A stretch of 64,000 bases of DNA. Source: Paracoccus aeridis. Lineage in GTDB: Bacteria; Pseudomonadota; Alphaproteobacteria; Rhodobacterales; Rhodobacteraceae. The stretch spans positions 1 through 64,000 of the forward strand of contig NZ_SELD02000035.1 of NCBI RefSeq assembly GCF_004923205.2, given 5' to 3'. This document shows positions 61,687-64,000 of the stretch, piece by piece. The position numbers and the translations under genes were made by a program. Each line of letters starts with the position of its first letter. Within the stretch, counting starts at the first letter, position 1. The notes beneath the pieces were generated by a model that worked only from the letters and a program-made list of their open reading frames with translations, was not told where the DNA came from and made no database searches.

Positions 61687-63120
61687 ATGGGCGATTGCAT
61701 CCTTGTCGTGGACGGCGCGGCGACCAGCCGGATCACCATGAAGGTGCGCTTGGCCTCGGCGTGCTACGAGGTGGCGACCGCGCCCTCGCTGGACGAGGCG
61801 CTGGCCACGCTGCGCCGCACGACCCCGCAGGTGATCCTCGTCGGCGGCGCGGCGGGCGACAATTCGGTCGTCCTGTGCTGCGCCCGGCTCGCGGCCGAGA
61901 CGATGGGAACGGTTCCGGTCATCGCCATCACGGACCCGCAGGACCGGGTGCGGGCGCTGCGCGCGGGCGCGTCCGCGGCGATGGACCGGCCGGTGGACGA
62001 ATCACTCCTGCTCGCGCGGATCCGGGGCCTCGTGCGCGACGGCCAGGGGATGCTGCCGGTCGCCGGTCCCCTGCCCGTCGGCGGGGGGGCGTTCCAGCCG
62101 ATCGGCCTGGCAGAGGCCGCGGCAGCCTTCGCGGGGCCGGGCGCGGGCGCCGCGGACCTGCAAGGGGCCGAGATCGTGCTGGTCGGACAGGCGGGCGCCG
62201 GGTCGCTGCTGTGGCGCCGCGCCGTGCAGGCTCGCCTGAACGTTTCCGTCCGGTTCTGCGAAGCGGATCGGGCCCTGTCGGACGCGGCGCAGGGCCGGGC
62301 CGCCGATCTCTACCTCATCGCCGGGGGCGGCGGGGGCGGGGCGGCGGGCCTGCAGCTCATGTCCGAACTGCGGTCGCGGCCGGCGTCGCGCGAGGCGTCG
62401 ATCGTGGTCCTTCTGCCCGCCGACCGGACCGACCTCGCCTCGGTCGCCCTGGATCTCGGCGCGAACGACGTGCTGTCGGACCCGCCCGATCCCGACCACG
62501 AGGAGGAAATCGCGCTGCGGATCGCCGCGCAGCTGCGCCGCAAGCGGACGGCCGACCGGTCCCGCCAGGCCGCCGCCCGCGACCGCCGCTGGGCCTGGAC
62601 CGACCCGCTGACGGACCTGCCGAACCGCCGGCACTTCCTTGCCCGGATGGAGGAGCTGGGGGCGGCCGGCACCGCACGGAGCAGCCTTGCGGTGATCGCC
62701 CTCGACATCGACCGGTTCAAGCTGGTCAACGACCTGCACGGCCACGCCGCCGGCGACGAGGTGCTGCGCGCCGTGGCGGGCCGGATGCTGGCGGCGCTGC
62801 CCGACGGCGCGTTGCTGGCGCGCGTGGGCGGCGAGGAATTCCTGGCCGTGCTGCCCGGCGGCGGCGCGCGGGCGGGATGCGATCTTGCCGACCGGCTTCG
62901 CGGGGTCGTGTCGGATCGGCCCGTCCGGCTGCCGGACTGCGCCGGGGGCGGAACGCTCGCCGTCACCGTCTCGGCCGGGATCGCGATCGACGACGAGGGG
63001 CTCTGCGCCAGCGCCACAGGGATCGAACTGCTGCTGTCGCGCGCGGACACTGCCATGAGGCAGGCGAAGCGGTCCGGACGCGACCGCTCGGTACGGCACG
63101 GGCAGCCGGTCGCCGCCTAG
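61687..63120 (+). CDS. PleD-like GGDEF protein with two pseudo-receiver domains
   Basis: 477 residues. REC1 (about 1-120): starts ILVVDGAATSR, where the acidic pair is lost, and QVILVGGAAGDN has Gly where the phosphoacceptor Asp should be. REC2 (about 150-290): LYLIAGGGGGGA, again no Asp. GGDEF (about 310-470): WTDPLTDLPNRRHF, LDIDRFKLVNDLHGHAAGDE, active loop ARVGGEEF. The I-site RxxD is absent (PDGALLARV). So it should be an active cyclase without phosphorylation or product control. AAAGGGAA precedes the ATG. Confidence 0.85.
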   Translation: MGDCILVVDGAATSRITMKVRLASACYEVATAPSLDEALATLRRTTPQVILVGGAAGDNSVVLCCARLAAETMGTVPVIAITDPQDRVRALRAGASAAMDRPVDESLLLARIRGLVRDGQGMLPVAGPLPVGGGAFQPIGLAEAAAAFAGPGAGAADLQGAEIVLVGQAGAGSLLWRRAVQARLNVSVRFCEADRALSDAAQGRAADLYLIAGGGGGGAAGLQLMSELRSRPASREASIVVLLPADRTDLASVALDLGANDVLSDPPDPDHEEEIALRIAAQLRRKRTADRSRQAAARDRRWAWTDPLTDLPNRRHFLARMEELGAAGTARSSLAVIALDIDRFKLVNDLHGHAAGDEVLRAVAGRMLAALPDGALLARVGGEEFLAVLPGGGARAGCDLADRLRGVVSDRPVRLPDCAGGGTLAVTVSAGIAIDDEGLCASATGIELLLSRADTAMRQAKRSGRDRSVRHGQPVAA

Positions 63121-63316
63121 CACCCGCGACGTCGCAGCGGGCCACGGGGCGCACGCCGCAACCTCCGCACCGCAGGGCCTGCGCGGCACGGCCCGCAGCA
63201 CAAGGGCCGCTGCGCAAGAGACCCGCGCCGCGCTCTTCGGTCGCGGTCACGGCGCTTTCATCGGGGCGGCCGCGCATCTATAGATCGGCTGACCGCATTG
63301 GTTCGAAGGACCCGCC

Positions 63317-63811
63317 ATGGACGCCACCCACCCGCAACCGGCCGTCACGGCTCCCCCGCCCGACGCCCCGCACGCCCCCGCCGCCCTTCCCGGCCGCGAC
63401 CTGCGCCAGGGCATGATCCGCGGCGCGCGTGGGCGCTGCCCGGCCTGCGGAGACGGCGCCATGTTTGGCAGCTACCTCAAGGTCAGCCCCGCCTGCCCCT
63501 CCTGCGGCGAGGATCTGAGCGCGCAGCGCGCCGATGACGGGCCCGCCTATCTCACCATCCTGATCGTGTCGCACCTCGTCGGGCCGCTGCTTCTCGCCGT
63601 CTACATGGCCTGGCAGCCCGATCCGCTGGTGATGGTGGCGGGGTTCTGCGTCGCCGCCACCGTCCTGTCGCTGCTGATGCTGCCGCGGATCAAGGGGGGG
63701 CTGGTCGGCTTCCAGTGGGCCAAGCGCATGCACGGCTTCGGCAACACCGACCCGGCCGCGCCGGACTTCGACAGCCGCGCCTTCAACGCCCCCGAGCCGC
63801 AGCGGCCGTGA
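63317..63811 (+). CDS. DUF983 membrane protein
   Basis: 164 residues. Two CxxC zinc-ribbon-like pairs (RCPACGDGAMF and ACPSCGEDLSAQ) near the N-terminus, then two membrane spans (YLTILIVSHLVGPLLLAVYM, LVMVAGFCVAATVLSLLML). DUF983 proteins are alphaproteobacterial, often near cytochrome oxidase genes; function unknown. AAGGA before the ATG. The next gene starts in its stop codon (GTGA). Confidence 0.85.
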   Translation: MDATHPQPAVTAPPPDAPHAPAALPGRDLRQGMIRGARGRCPACGDGAMFGSYLKVSPACPSCGEDLSAQRADDGPAYLTILIVSHLVGPLLLAVYMAWQPDPLVMVAGFCVAATVLSLLMLPRIKGGLVGFQWAKRMHGFGNTDPAAPDFDSRAFNAPEPQRP

Positions 63812-64000
63812 CCGCGGCCGGCACCCCGCTTGCGCCCGATCCGGCCGCCATCCGCGACGCGGCGAGCGTCCTTGTCATCGACCGCACCGCGCCGTCGGGG
63901 CCGTCGGTCCTGATGGGAATGCGCGGCGCCGGGGCCGCGTTCATGCCGTCGAAATACGTCTTTCCCGGCGGCGCGGTCGACCCCGCCGACGCGCTGATCG
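63808..64000 (+). CDS. NUDIX hydrolase, N-terminal part (cut by window end)
   Basis: Only 64 residues are visible, from a GTG overlapping the DUF983 stop. ASVLVIDRTAPSGPSVLMGMRG and MPSKYVFPGGAVDPAD are the start of a NUDIX fold; the NUDIX box itself would follow beyond the window. Members remove nucleoside diphosphate-linked moieties; the substrate is unknown. Confidence 0.72.
   Translation, partial: MTAAGTPLAPDPAAIRDAASVLVIDRTAPSGPSVLMGMRGAGAAFMPSKYVFPGGAVDPADALI

Overview
The window comes from a GC-rich alphaproteobacterium, almost certainly a member of the Rhodobacterales. The evidence is the sciP-ctrA pair, a diverged mmcB, an hdaA homologue downstream of an AI-2E-type permease, dnaG-rpoD, KpsC/KpsS capsule genes, and a tRNA-His with no extra 5' G and with discriminator A73. 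The genus cannot be fixed from the sequence alone.

Layout. Positions 1-11.4 kb hold an accessory catabolic operon on the minus strand. It runs from a peptide-type solute-binding protein through two permeases, two ATPases, a cytoplasmic BisC/DMSO-reductase-family molybdoenzyme, an aldehyde dehydrogenase and an OrdL/PuuB-like FAD amine oxidase to a RidA-type imine hydrolase; most junctions overlap. A LysR effector-domain piece sits at the window edge. Positions 11.46-13.3 kb are an insertion-sequence scar: a broken IS256-family transposase that abuts a probable IS3-family end. From 13.3 kb onward the content is chromosomal housekeeping: ychF, trpA, hdaA/AI-2E permease, proS-DUF2937, tRNA-His, a DUF6324-like small protein, mmcB and an outer-membrane beta-barrel protein.

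Positions 22.5-32.3 kb hold the riboflavin/NrdR region (nrdR-ribD and ribE-orf-ribBX-ribH-nusB, all minus strand). It is split by a plus-strand capsule export block (kpsS, Wza/KpsD-like lipoprotein, kpsC). Positions 32.4-46 kb carry rmuC, an FMN reductase, rpoD, dnaG, a TetR regulator, an lldD-like gene, an alpha/beta hydrolase, rplY, a FkbM methyltransferase, trmFO, gluQ and hisI. Positions 46.4-59.3 kb carry an Fe-S scaffold-like protein, an unlisted 32-codon membrane micropeptide, recG-ligA, sciP-ctrA, mnmA-gpx, sufE, rplU-rpmA-GNAT and a Uup-type ABC-F protein. The last 5 kb hold a signalling cluster (H-NOX-like sensor, HNOBA-GGDEF cyclase, a divergent pseudo-receiver GGDEF protein), then DUF983 and a cut NUDIX gene.

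Most notable: the H-NOX-like protein lacks the heme-ligating His and the YxSxR motif although it is translationally coupled to a cyclase; a perfect 13-bp terminator-like hairpin lies inside the first codons of kpsC; capsule genes separate two halves of a riboflavin operon; the catabolic operon reads as a complete import-reduce-oxidise route for an unknown oxidised amine or S-oxide; a 32-codon membrane micropeptide has its own RBS and terminator; and there is a candidate three-hairpin small RNA between mmcB and the porin-like gene.
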